From: Succinivibrionaceae bacterium
GTDB taxonomy: Bacteria > Pseudomonadota > Gammaproteobacteria > Enterobacterales > Succinivibrionaceae
Assembly: GCA_019420905.1 (NCBI GenBank)
Contig: JAHZGH010000009.1
Coordinates: 124,001-188,000 of the forward strand
Length of the DNA stretch: 64,000 bases
Reading direction: 5' to 3'
The notes below the pieces were generated by a model. The model saw only the letters and a program-made list of their open reading frames with translations, had not been told where the DNA came from and made no database searches. Shown here in pieces: positions 8,170 through 16,566 of the stretch (position 1 is its first letter; every line of letters begins with the position of its first letter). Both the position numbers and the translations under genes were made by a program.

Positions 8170-8838
8170 ATGAAAATTGCGCTGGTATATACCGGTGTTA
8201 CACCGCAGTTAACCGAACTTGTAGAACGTGAGGTAAAAAAACAATGCGGTGAATGCGAGCTTATTTCTCTACAGGACCCTTCTATTATTAAGGAAGTTGC
8301 TGCGGCTAACCGAGTAAATACTAATCCTGCCGCAAGACTAGTAACCATGTACATGGAAGCCTGCCAGCAAGGTGCAGATGCAATTTTAAATATCTGCTCC
8401 TCCGTAGGTGATGTTGCCGATTGTGCTCAGCCAATTGCCAAATATCTCGGCGTGCCGATTGTCAGAATTGATGAAGAAATGTGCCGCGAAGCAGTTCGTC
8501 AAGGTAAAAAAATCGGCGTCATGGCTACTTTAAGTTCTACCTTAAATCCAACAAAAAATACAGTTTTAAGAGTTGCTCGTGAAATGGGTAAAGAGGTAGA
8601 GATAATCGATGCTTTAGTTGAGGGCGGCTTCGGCTTAGATGAAGAGCAATTCAAGGCCTTAATGAGCAAATATGCCCAAGAAATTGCCGATAAATGCGAT
8701 GTAATTTTATTTGCTCAGGGATCTATGGCTTACTGCGAAGAAGATATCGCCAAATTAACGGGCAAAATTGTTTTATCTTCGCCTCGCTTTGGCGCTATTG
8801 ATTTGCGTAAAGCTCTGCAAGTTAAAGGTTTGCTCTAG
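8170..8838 (+). CDS. Aspartate/glutamate racemase family protein
   Basis: 222-residue member of the Asp/Glu/hydantoin racemase superfamily, first gene of the acid-sugar operon. The first catalytic cysteine is visible in NICSSVGD (near residue 77). Where classical racemases have the second cysteine, the segment reads ILFAQGSMAYCEED, with serine in the expected place and a cysteine a few residues on. This points to a maleate-isomerase-like, decarboxylase-like or otherwise divergent activity rather than a standard two-base racemase. A GAGGG ribosome site precedes the ATG. Eleven bases separate it from the TRAP binding protein, so it is co-transcribed and probably acts on the transported acid. 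Confidence 0.75.
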   Translation: MKIALVYTGVTPQLTELVEREVKKQCGECELISLQDPSIIKEVAAANRVNTNPAARLVTMYMEACQQGADAILNICSSVGDVADCAQPIAKYLGVPIVRIDEEMCREAVRQGKKIGVMATLSSTLNPTKNTVLRVAREMGKEVEIIDALVEGGFGLDEEQFKALMSKYAQEIADKCDVILFAQGSMAYCEEDIAKLTGKIVLSSPRFGAIDLRKALQVKGLL

Positions 8839-8849
8839 GAGAAAATCTC

Positions 8850-9872
8850 ATGCGTATGAAACTATTAAGCGCAACGGTAATGTTGTCTGCTGGAATATTC
8901 GGAGCGATTGCTCTCACAGGCTGTGAAGGCGGTTCTGACGTAACCGTTATCAATTTCTCCCATACTCAAAGCCCCAATTCCTTAACAGATTTGACTGCCA
9001 TGAAATTTAAGGAGATTGTAGAAAAGGCTTCTAACGGTAAAATTGAAGTTCATATTTTTACAAACTGCGGCTTATCTGGAGGCGACTTAACTAAAGCTTT
9101 GGAATTAGTCCAAACCGGCAATATCGACATTCACTCCTGTGCTCCGGCAAACATTGCAAACTATGATCCGCGCTTTTATGCTTTCTGGCTGCCTTTCCTA
9201 TTCCCAAACCAAGAAAGTCTGCTTAAATTTTGCTCAAGTGAAAAGGTTCATAAGGAAGTTAACTCCTGGTGTAATGACTTAGAAATGGAAATGCTGGGAA
9301 TAAACTCTGCAGGATCCAGACAGATATCTAACTCTAAAAAGGAAATTAAAAGTCCCAAAGATTTAGAATCTATGAACATTCGTGTCCCCGGTGCTAACGT
9401 CTTCATTTCCCTATACCGCAATTACTTCCATGCAAATCCTACTGCTATGGATTTTTCTGAGGTATATACCTCATTACAGCAACAGGCAATCGATGGTCAG
9501 GAGAACCCCATTGCCGTATTCGCTTCCTCTAAATTTGACGAAGTACAAAAATACGTAACTCTCTGGGACGGCGTACGAGATACTACAATTTGGATTATGT
9601 CATCTAAGACTTTAGAAGAATTGCCTGATGACAAAGCTCAAATGATCCGAGATGCCGCTACAGAAGCCTTAGCTTGGGGTAATGACTATTTAGCTAAGAC
9701 TGAAGGAGCCATTATCGAAGATTTAAAGAAAAAAGGCGTAATTATCACTGAACTTTCAGATGAAGTTAAAGGTGAATTCCAAGAGCAATGTAAGGGTATC
9801 TACACTGAATTTGAACCTACCATTGGCAAAGAAGTCATTGAACTTTTCACCAAAGGCTATTTAGAGGATTAG
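8850..9872 (+). CDS. TRAP transporter substrate-binding lipoprotein (DctP family)
   Basis: 340-residue extracytoplasmic solute receptor of a TRAP transporter. The N-terminus is a lipoprotein signal with the lipobox LTGC at about 22-25, so the receptor should be membrane-anchored rather than freely periplasmic, which is uncommon in Gram-negative TRAP systems. DctP marks are MNIRVPGANVFISLYR, carrying the conserved arginine that binds the substrate carboxylate, and AIDGQENP. It is followed 2 bp later by the small and then the large permease gene. Given the downstream enzymes, a four-carbon sugar acid is the most plausible ligand. Confidence 0.88.
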   Translation: MRMKLLSATVMLSAGIFGAIALTGCEGGSDVTVINFSHTQSPNSLTDLTAMKFKEIVEKASNGKIEVHIFTNCGLSGGDLTKALELVQTGNIDIHSCAPANIANYDPRFYAFWLPFLFPNQESLLKFCSSEKVHKEVNSWCNDLEMEMLGINSAGSRQISNSKKEIKSPKDLESMNIRVPGANVFISLYRNYFHANPTAMDFSEVYTSLQQQAIDGQENPIAVFASSKFDEVQKYVTLWDGVRDTTIWIMSSKTLEELPDDKAQMIRDAATEALAWGNDYLAKTEGAIIEDLKKKGVIITELSDEVKGEFQEQCKGIYTEFEPTIGKEVIELFTKGYLED

Positions 9873-9874
9873 TT

Positions 9875-10357
9875 ATGAAATACTTTTGGAATCATTTTGA
9901 AGAAAGCTTATGCTCTATTGCGCTGATAATCATGTCATTAGTTACCTTTATCAACGTGTTCTCACGTAAGGTTTCTTTTATTAACTTGTCATTCACTCAA
10001 GAATTGGTTACTACCATGTTTGTATGGGTATGTTGTCTGGCAGCTGCAGCTGCTTTTAAAACCGATTCTCACATGGGATTCTCTTATTTAACTGACAAGC
10101 TTAAGGGGAAAGCCCGCAATATTCAAAGATACACTCGCGTAGCCCTAATTACGGCAAATTATCTAATTTGGTTAATTTGGGGTATCGATATGGTTTATCG
10201 CCAGGCTCATTACCATATGTTAACAGGCGTGCTGGAGATGCCTATTTGGATGATTGGCATTGCTATTCCACTTTCTGCTGTACTTTCAATTTTCCGTCTT
10301 TGGCAATATACCTATAAAGAAGAACACGGAACTGCCAAAAAAGAGGAGTTATTATAA
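9875..10357 (+). CDS. TRAP transporter small permease subunit (DctQ family)
   Basis: 160-residue integral membrane subunit with four predicted hydrophobic segments. It bridges the binding protein and the large subunit. The conserved family regions are FINVFSRK near TM1 and the TQELVTTMFVWVCCLAAAAAF stretch in TM2 (shown here as adjoining pieces). Its TAA overlaps the ATG of the large subunit by one base (TAATG), implying translational coupling. Confidence 0.85.
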   Translation: MKYFWNHFEESLCSIALIIMSLVTFINVFSRKVSFINLSFTQELVTTMFVWVCCLAAAAAFKTDSHMGFSYLTDKLKGKARNIQRYTRVALITANYLIWLIWGIDMVYRQAHYHMLTGVLEMPIWMIGIAIPLSAVLSIFRLWQYTYKEEHGTAKKEELL

Positions 10358-11622
10358 TGACTGAGCTTATTCTATTTGGCTCTTTAGCCGTGATGATCTT
10401 CATCAATATTCCTATTGCTTTAGCCTTAGGCCTAGCTTCTATCTTTACTTTATTATATACAGGAGATCCTCTAGGCGTAGTACCGGCAATGATGCAGGCT
10501 ACTGTGCAAAAATTTACTCTGCTGACGATTCCTCTATTTATTCTTGCAGGATCTTTAATGGATAAGGGAGGCATTTCTAAGCGCTTAATTAACCTAGCAA
10601 ATTGTTTCTTCGGCGGAGTTCGCGGCGGTATGGGCTTTGTAGCTGTTGTTGCTGCTATGTTCTTTGCTGCAATCTCTGGCTCAGGAACAGCTACTGTTGC
10701 TGCTATTGGTTCTATTCTTATCCCTGCCATGATTAAAGAAGGCTATGACGAAGGATTCTCTGCTGGTTTATCTGCAATTTCCGGCTCTTTGGGAACTATC
10801 ATACCTCCGTCAATTACCTTCATTATTTACGGTATGATAACAGGCGAAAGTATCGGTGATCTATTCTTCGCCGGCATCGTTCCTGGAATGATTTTTGGTT
10901 TAATTCTCTGTGCTTATACCTACTATATTTCCCGTAAAAATAACTGGGGAGGTAAAGGAAAATTAGCTTCCGGACAGGAAATTTGGAAAACCTTTACTAA
11001 TGCTTTATGGGGCATATTCAGTCCGGTTATCGTTTTAGGCGGTATTTACTCAGGCATCTTAACACCTACTGAGTCAGCTGCTGTAGCGGTGATTTACAGT
11101 TATTTAGTTGGTGCCTTTGTTTATAAAGAATTAGACTTAAAGAAACTATGGCAAGCTTTATTCATTACTGCTAAGACTACCGGCATCATCCTGCTTATTA
11201 TCATGAATGCGGGAATCTTCTCCTGGGTCTTAACTGAACAAGGAATAGCTGCCTCTTTGACTGAGCTTGCCTTATCCTTAACCCAAGACAAGATTGTAAT
11301 GCTGCTTATCATCAATATTGTTTTCCTGCTTGCAGGTTGCGTAATGGATAATACCTCAGCTCTCTTCATCTTAGTGCCGATTGTCATGCCGATTGCCAAA
11401 GCTTTAGGTATTGACATGATCCACTTAGGCGTAATCTTAGTACTAAATCTTTCTATAGGACAGGTAACCCCTCCTGTAGGACCAAATCTCTATGTAGCGG
11501 CTGATATAGGCAAGATGAAGTTTGAAAGAATTATGTCAGGAGTAACACCTTTACTATTAATGTCTTTAGTTGCCCTATTAATCATTACCTTTGTACCATG
11601 GTTCTCACTGTGCCTCTTATAA
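10357..11622 (+). CDS. TRAP transporter large permease subunit (DctM family)
   Basis: 421-residue ion-coupled transport subunit with about 12 membrane segments. Typical DctM features are IPIALALG at the start, the AISGSGTATVAAIG motif near residue 105, SGSLGTIIPPSI, the LTPTESAAVAVIYSY segment and the C-terminal GQVTPPVGPNLYVA motif. It catalyses sodium-dependent uptake of an organic acid delivered by the lipoprotein receptor two genes upstream. Confidence 0.92.
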   Translation: MTELILFGSLAVMIFINIPIALALGLASIFTLLYTGDPLGVVPAMMQATVQKFTLLTIPLFILAGSLMDKGGISKRLINLANCFFGGVRGGMGFVAVVAAMFFAAISGSGTATVAAIGSILIPAMIKEGYDEGFSAGLSAISGSLGTIIPPSITFIIYGMITGESIGDLFFAGIVPGMIFGLILCAYTYYISRKNNWGGKGKLASGQEIWKTFTNALWGIFSPVIVLGGIYSGILTPTESAAVAVIYSYLVGAFVYKELDLKKLWQALFITAKTTGIILLIIMNAGIFSWVLTEQGIAASLTELALSLTQDKIVMLLIINIVFLLAGCVMDNTSALFILVPIVMPIAKALGIDMIHLGVILVLNLSIGQVTPPVGPNLYVAADIGKMKFERIMSGVTPLLLMSLVALLIITFVPWFSLCLL

Positions 11623-11634
11623 AATATTAAGGAG

Positions 11635-11659
11635 AACGGAGATTTTAAGAATCTCCGTT
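11635..11659 (+). promoter_or_regulatory. Intercistronic hairpin between TRAP and enzyme genes
   Basis: AACGGAGATT and AATCTCCGTT form a perfect 10-bp stem around a 5-nt loop, between the TRAP large subunit and the BKACE gene. No T tract follows, so it is more likely an mRNA-processing or stability element than a full terminator. Confidence 0.55.
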
Positions 11660-11666
11660 AATACCA

Positions 11667-12473
11667 ATGAATAATAAAGTATTAATTAACGTAGCCCCTG
11701 TTTCAGCTTCTTGCCGTCATATTGATCCTGAAGCTATAGCTGCTGATGTTTTAGAATGCTATAAAGCCGGCGCTGCTATGGTTCATCTGCATGTACGCAA
11801 GGAGGACGGCTCTTTAACTGCTGATACCAAGCTCTTAGAAAAAACCTTAGAGCTTATTCGCAAAGACAGCAATATCATTATTGAAGTATCAACTGGAGGA
11901 ATTTCCGATCTCACTATTCAGGAGCGCTGCGCACCAGTTGCTTTAGACTTAGTAGAAGCCTGTTCATTAAATGTAGGATCTACTAATTTAGGACGCGGTG
12001 TTTATGTAAATGCCCCAGAAGATGTTGAATATTGCGTAGAACAATTATTAGCTCATCACAAAATACCTGAAGTCGAAACCTTTGAGTTAGGCCATACTCA
12101 TACAATGTCAAAGCTCATGGAAAAATACGATTTTGTAAAACCCGTGCTTTTTAGCATTGTTTTAGGTCATGACGGAGAATGTCCCGCAACCCCCGAAGCA
12201 TTAAAATATATGACTTCTATGATTCCTGAAAATGCAGTTTGGGGAATTACTCATGCAGGACGCAAAGATATGTCGATTATTGCCGCTGCTTTAGGCTTAG
12301 GTGCAGTAACTGTACGAGTAGGTTTTGAAGATAGCAATTATTTAAATCCTAAAACTACTGTAAATACTAATGCCCCTTTGGTAGCTAAAACAGCTGCTTT
12401 AATTCGTGCTATGGATAAAGACATTATGACTCCTGATGAAGCACGAGAATTCTTAAAAATAAAAAGGAACTAG
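11667..12473 (+). CDS. Beta-keto acid cleavage enzyme (BKACE, DUF849)
   Basis: 268-residue zinc enzyme of the BKACE family. Members condense a beta-keto acid with acetyl-CoA and split it into acetoacetate plus a CoA ester. The zinc-binding HLHVR motif (about 34-38), the EVSTGG strand near 73 and the C-terminal ITHAGRKD and VRVGFED segments identify the family. It sits between TRAP genes and the tetronate kinase, 4 bp before the latter. In the described threonate/erythronate pathways this step is not needed, so either the substrate differs or this enzyme handles a by-product. The TIM-barrel is complete. Confidence 0.85.
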   Translation: MNNKVLINVAPVSASCRHIDPEAIAADVLECYKAGAAMVHLHVRKEDGSLTADTKLLEKTLELIRKDSNIIIEVSTGGISDLTIQERCAPVALDLVEACSLNVGSTNLGRGVYVNAPEDVEYCVEQLLAHHKIPEVETFELGHTHTMSKLMEKYDFVKPVLFSIVLGHDGECPATPEALKYMTSMIPENAVWGITHAGRKDMSIIAAALGLGAVTVRVGFEDSNYLNPKTTVNTNAPLVAKTAALIRAMDKDIMTPDEAREFLKIKRN

Positions 12474-12477
12474 ATAA

Positions 12478-13740
12478 ATGCTCAAATTAGGCGTAATTGC
12501 AGATGATTTTACAGGTGCAACTGATATTGCCAGTTTTCTAGTTAAAAACGGCTTGAGCACCATTCAGCTTACAGAGGTTGATGAAAATTTAAAAGCACCT
12601 GAAGAAGCTGAAGCTATAGTTATTTCCGGGAAAACCAGATCATGCGACTCTAAAATTGCTATTGCCGAATCTATTAAGGCTTTAAATTGGCTGAAATCTC
12701 AAGGCTGTAAACGTTTTTATTTTAAATACTGCTCAACCTTTGATTCCACTGCCAAAGGCAATATAGGTCCAGTTACTGATGCTTTAATGCATGAATTAGG
12801 TGTTGATTTCACTATTATTTCCCCAGCTCTTCCTGTAAACGGCAGGACAGTATATAAAGGTTATTTATTTGTAAACGATGAGCTTTTAAGCGAAAGCGGT
12901 ATGCGTAATCATCCCATTACACCTATGACTGACAGTAACCTTGTTCGCCTTATGGAAATGCAATCTCAAGGTAAATGCGCAGTCATAGACGTTAATATCT
13001 TAAAAAGAGATTGTGAGGAAATTCTGAATTATGCAAATACACTTAAAGAAGCAGGTTTTAAATACGCTGTAGTAGATGCTATTGATGAAAGCAATCTTAT
13101 CAAGCAAGGACAAGCTTTTTGCAATTACAAGCTTGTGACAGGCGGATCAGGATTAGCTATTGGCTTAGCTCAAGCCCTCTGCGAGGTTAAAGAAGGCAAT
13201 AATGCAATGGAGCAAGGTCGTCCTCAAGGCAAATACGCAGTATGCTTATCTGGCTCATGTTCTGTTATGACCAATCGTCAAGTAGCGGCATATAAAGCTA
13301 AAGCTGCAGCTTTAGAGGCTGATGTAAAAGGGATCTTAGAAGGTAAAGAGGACGAATGCTTAAAAGCTGCAATCGACTTTGTATTAAGTCACAAAGATGA
13401 TGCCTTAGCTCCTCTTATTTATGCTACAGCCGATCCTGACAAGCTGCATGCTATACAAAAACGTTTTGGTGCTGAAAAATCATCTCACGCCGTAGAACAG
13501 TTTTTTGCGAAAGTGGCATCAGAACTTAAAAAACAAGGCTTTGAACGCTTTATTGTGGCTGGCGGCGAGACCTCCGGAATTGTTACTAAATCATTGGAAG
13601 TGAAAGGCTTTTATATTGGACCATCAGTTGCACCTGGTGTTCCGTGGGTAAGGTCTATAAATTCCCCTATATCCTTAGTATTAAAATCTGGCAATTTCGG
13701 TAATGAAGACTTTTTTGCAATTGCTCAAAAGGAGTATTAA
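12478..13740 (+). CDS. otnK: Four-carbon acid sugar kinase, OtnK/DUF1537 family
   Basis: 420-residue kinase. OtnK homologues phosphorylate 3-oxo-tetronate at C4; DtnK relatives use D-threonate. The N-terminal half starts with GVIADDFTGATDIASFL, and the C-terminal nucleotide-binding half has VAGGETSGIV and the IGPSVAPGVPWVR signature. Placement directly before a decarboxylase-type aldolase and an OtnI-like isomerase supports the OtnK role. An AAGGA ribosome site precedes the ATG. Exact substrate (threonate or erythronate series) not resolved by sequence. Confidence 0.85.
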   Translation: MLKLGVIADDFTGATDIASFLVKNGLSTIQLTEVDENLKAPEEAEAIVISGKTRSCDSKIAIAESIKALNWLKSQGCKRFYFKYCSTFDSTAKGNIGPVTDALMHELGVDFTIISPALPVNGRTVYKGYLFVNDELLSESGMRNHPITPMTDSNLVRLMEMQSQGKCAVIDVNILKRDCEEILNYANTLKEAGFKYAVVDAIDESNLIKQGQAFCNYKLVTGGSGLAIGLAQALCEVKEGNNAMEQGRPQGKYAVCLSGSCSVMTNRQVAAYKAKAAALEADVKGILEGKEDECLKAAIDFVLSHKDDALAPLIYATADPDKLHAIQKRFGAEKSSHAVEQFFAKVASELKKQGFERFIVAGGETSGIVTKSLEVKGFYIGPSVAPGVPWVRSINSPISLVLKSGNFGNEDFFAIAQKEY

Positions 13741-14379
13741 ATGGAAATTTCTCCTCAAGAAATGGCTGTTCGTGAAGATTTTGTAAAAAAAGCCGCTTCT
13801 TTATTTCAACGCGGTTATGCTACAGGCGCTGCCGGCAATATGTCTTGCCTAACCCCTGACGGCAACTTAATCGCAACCCCTACTGGTTCAAGCTTAGGCA
13901 ATCTAGATCCGCTAAATCTATCTAAAACTGATTTGGAGGGAAATCTTTTGATGGGACCTAAGCCTACAAAAGAGGTCAAATTTCATTTAGCCTTAATCAA
14001 AGGCCGCAATGATGTCAAAGCAGTAGTGCATCTACACTCTACTTATTGTACTGCTTTAGGTTGTCTTAAAAATTTGGATCCTAATAATGTTATTGCCCCT
14101 TTTACTCCTTATGTAGTAATGCGTATGGGCAAGGTAGGCTTAGCTCCTTATTACAAACCTGGCAGTGAAATGCTATGTAAAGCTGTAGCTGAAATGGCGC
14201 CTAATCACAAAGCGATTATTTTAGCCAATCATGGTCCGGTTGTAGGTGGAATAGATTTAAATTCTGCTATAAACAATATCGAAGAGCTTGAAGCTACAGC
14301 AAAACTCTACTTTATTTTACATAACAATCCAAAAGAGATCCGTTATCTTACTGATAGCGAGGTTGAGGAGCTTTTATAA
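13741..14379 (+). CDS. otnC: 3-oxo-tetronate 4-phosphate decarboxylase-like class II aldolase
   Basis: 212-residue class II aldolase/adducin-family enzyme. OtnC decarboxylates 3-oxo-tetronate 4-phosphate to dihydroxyacetone phosphate. Visible features are TGAAGNMSCLTPDG and ATPTGSSLG in the N-terminal half, the metal-binding VVHLHSTYCTAL histidines near residue 98, and a third histidine in LANHGPVV. The ATG abuts the kinase stop codon, with AAGGAG inside the kinase end: tight translational coupling. L-fuculose-1-phosphate or L-ribulose-5-phosphate aldolase homology alone would be ambiguous; the neighbours decide. Confidence 0.83.
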   Translation: MEISPQEMAVREDFVKKAASLFQRGYATGAAGNMSCLTPDGNLIATPTGSSLGNLDPLNLSKTDLEGNLLMGPKPTKEVKFHLALIKGRNDVKAVVHLHSTYCTALGCLKNLDPNNVIAPFTPYVVMRMGKVGLAPYYKPGSEMLCKAVAEMAPNHKAIILANHGPVVGGIDLNSAINNIEELEATAKLYFILHNNPKEIRYLTDSEVEELL

Positions 14380-15156
14380 ATGCCTAAATTTGCCGCAAAT
14401 CTATCTATGATGTTCACAGAATATGATTTTTGTGACCGTTTCGAAGCTGCTGCAAGCTGTGGATTTAAAGCCGTAGAATTTCTCTGGCCTTATGACTATG
14501 AGATCTCAGAATTGCGGCAAATTTTAAAAGAAACCAAGCTTAAAATAGCTTTATTTAATACTAATGCCGGAGATATAAATGCCGGTCAATGGGGACGCGC
14601 AGCTTTGCCTAATTGCGAAGCTCAGGCTTTGGATGATTTCAATATGGCCTTAGAATATGCCAAAGCTTTAAATTGCAAAACCGTGCATATTATGGCTGGC
14701 GTTATTTTAAATGGTGACGATGGTCGTGAATATCGCCGTACTCTGCTGAAAAATCTTACTATAGCTGCACCTTTGTTCGCAAAAGCAGGAATTACCATGA
14801 CTTTAGAGGCTTTATGTCCAAAGATTAAGCAAAATTATTTGTATAAAAGCCAATATCAAACCTTAGATATAGTAGAAGAGCTAAAGCTTAAAAATCTCAA
14901 AGTACAATTTGATACCTTCCACGCTCAGAATGTTGACGGCAATCTCAGTTATTTCTTAACTAACTATCTTAAAAATATAGCTCATATCCAAGTTGCCGCA
15001 GTTCCTGATCGCCACGAACCCGATCATGGAGAGATTGATAATAACTATATCTTTAAGCTATTAGATGATTTAGGCTATCAGGGCTATGTCGGCTGCGAAT
15101 ACTCTCCGGCACATGGTACTAAAGAAGGCCTAGGATGGATTAAACCTTATCTTTAA
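14380..15156 (+). CDS. otnI: 2-oxo-tetronate isomerase / hydroxypyruvate isomerase-like protein
   Basis: 258-residue TIM-barrel isomerase of the Hyi/OtnI type. OtnI interconverts 2-oxo- and 3-oxo-tetronate, feeding OtnK and OtnC. The start PKFAANLSMMFTEYDF and the GFKAVEFLWPYDY motif are typical; metal-ligand acids and histidines lie in MTLEALCP, VQFDTFHAQN, DRHEPDHGEID and GCEYSPAHGT. The ATG abuts the upstream stop with a GAGGAG site before it. It is the last gene of the eight-gene operon and is followed by a hairpin. Confidence 0.83.
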   Translation: MPKFAANLSMMFTEYDFCDRFEAAASCGFKAVEFLWPYDYEISELRQILKETKLKIALFNTNAGDINAGQWGRAALPNCEAQALDDFNMALEYAKALNCKTVHIMAGVILNGDDGREYRRTLLKNLTIAAPLFAKAGITMTLEALCPKIKQNYLYKSQYQTLDIVEELKLKNLKVQFDTFHAQNVDGNLSYFLTNYLKNIAHIQVAAVPDRHEPDHGEIDNNYIFKLLDDLGYQGYVGCEYSPAHGTKEGLGWIKPYL

Positions 15157-15165
15157 ATTAATTTA

Positions 15166-15188
15166 ATCCCCTTAAATAACAAGGGGAT
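15166..15188 (+). terminator. Hairpin after the acid-sugar operon
   Basis: ATCCCCTT/AAGGGGAT, a perfect 8-bp stem with a 7-nt loop, 9 bp after the last stop codon. The following tract is AT-rich rather than pure T. Confidence 0.6.
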
Positions 15189-15740
15189 AAATATTTCTAT
15201 TTAAACTTATTTTTTCCCCTTATCTAAATTAAACTGCTGCAATAAATATATATATATCTATTAGCAGCTTAATTTAACGCAAGTCAAAATTTTGACAATT
15301 TAAATACTTACGCAATATAAATATCGCAGTCATTATCAATGATAACTGATATCCGTATTAAAATTTAAAACAAGCTGAAGCTCTTACGGATAAATCTGCT
15401 TTTTTAACATAATTATATGCAAATTTATCATACAATTTAAAAGCTTTGATTATATAAAAAATAAAGAAATTCTTATATCTTTTAATGTAGAGAAAAATTT
15501 TTCAGACTGTATAAGATTCCTTAGATTTATACTAATTCTTAATAATTAAGCTTTTTTTTAAGCTGTTATCATATAAATATAAAAAAATATACAGTTTTAT
15601 TGTTTTCAGACAAAAGAAGATTTTTACAGATAAATTTTTATTATTTTTATATTTACCCTCCTATCATATAAGCTTATTTTTAGAATAAACAAATAGATTT
15701 GAATATCATCACACTATTATGACACATAAAAGTAAATTTC

Positions 15741-15769
15741 TTGACAAGGTATCTTGGGAGGGGTTACAT
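15741..15769 (+). promoter_or_regulatory. Sigma-70-like promoter
   Basis: TTGACA (perfect -35) is followed after exactly 17 bp by TTACAT as a -10-like hexamer. The spacer is G-rich. It lies about 195 bp upstream of the HTH gene, leaving a long leader or room for a small RNA. Confidence 0.45.
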
Positions 15770-15963
15770 TCCGCAATGACGAAATTTTGACAAATAAAAT
15801 GAATCCCCTGCTTTTTATATTGATCTAAAAAGCATACCTATTTTATTGTTGAATAATATTTCATTAGTTGGCATTTTTATATCAATAAACCAATAAAAAA
15901 TAATTTCTTAGTTTTTAAGTCTATATAAAACAAAGACTACACATTAGTTAAAAGCGATTTACT

Positions 15964-16344
15964 ATGTTGTCAGAAAAAAGAAGCGAACTCGCTTTAAAAA
16001 GACGCAAAGCAATAAGACAATTTGCTCAAGGGAAAGGATATAAATACGTCTCCAAAAAGCTTGGCGTAAATTTATGGACGGTTAGAGAGTGGATGCGCTC
16101 ATATAAAGCAGGAGCTTATAAAGCTGGAGCTAAAAAATTCTGGGATTTTTCCATGGAAGAGCGGGCTCAGCGCCGACAAATGATGATAGAGCTCAGTTTA
16201 ACTGGACGTTATTCTATCCGTCAAATTGCAGAAATGAATTGCTGTTCGGATAAAACTGTAAGACGTGTTATAAATGAGTATAAAAAGAACCAAGAAAATA
16301 CAGAATTAAAAACAGCAGAAGATTCTTTCCATCCTTGTCTATAA
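15964..16344 (+). CDS. Orphan double helix-turn-helix protein, IS3/IS150 OrfA-like
   Basis: 126 residues with two consecutive helix-turn-helix-like units: about 12-48 (RRKAIRQFAQGKGYKYVSKK and onwards, ending TVREWMRSYKAG) and about 80-108 (TGRYSIRQIAEMNCCSDKTV and onwards). This double-HTH layout resembles OrfA of IS150/IS3-family transposases. No OrfB with a DDE domain follows, no inverted repeats are seen, and the gene has its own terminator, so it is either a domesticated DNA-binding protein or the remnant of a lost element. Function unknown. Confidence 0.6.
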   Translation: MLSEKRSELALKRRKAIRQFAQGKGYKYVSKKLGVNLWTVREWMRSYKAGAYKAGAKKFWDFSMEERAQRRQMMIELSLTGRYSIRQIAEMNCCSDKTVRRVINEYKKNQENTELKTAEDSFHPCL

Positions 16345-16352
16345 AAAAGTAT

Positions 16353-16390
16353 AAATCCCGATAGATACCAAGAAAGTATTTTCGGGATTT
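16353..16390. terminator. Bidirectional terminator
   Basis: AAATCCCGA pairs with TCGGGATTT, with inner ATAC/GTAT pairing, followed by a T-rich tract. It lies just after the HTH gene. Confidence 0.7.
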
Positions 16391-16566
16391 TTTATTAAAA
16401 GTAAATGCAGTATAACTGCAATCAGCCTTACTTATACCATAATTTTTAATTCTGAATATTCCCAAAAGCTGCAAAAACTATAGGCAATCTAACATCAGAG
16501 ATAAAACAATATTTAAGATTAATCAGTAAAGCTAAATTTTTAACTGCATTAAAAAGAATTTTTCTT

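Larger units (their letters stand above)
15157..15963. other. 807-bp intergenic region
   Basis: No credible protein gene. It holds the operon terminator, a perfect palindrome GTCAAAATTTTGAC at 15283-15296, and a promoter-like sequence at 15741-15769 inside a short G-rich patch that stands out from the AT-rich surroundings. Confidence 0.5.

Noticed and set aside
15283..15296. GTCAAAATTTTGAC palindrome
   Set aside because: Perfect but single, 120 bp after the operon end, and of a kind expected by chance in AAAATTTT-rich DNA; not assigned a role.
15964..16344. Complete insertion sequence
   Set aside because: No OrfB, no terminal inverted repeats and no target-site duplication are visible.
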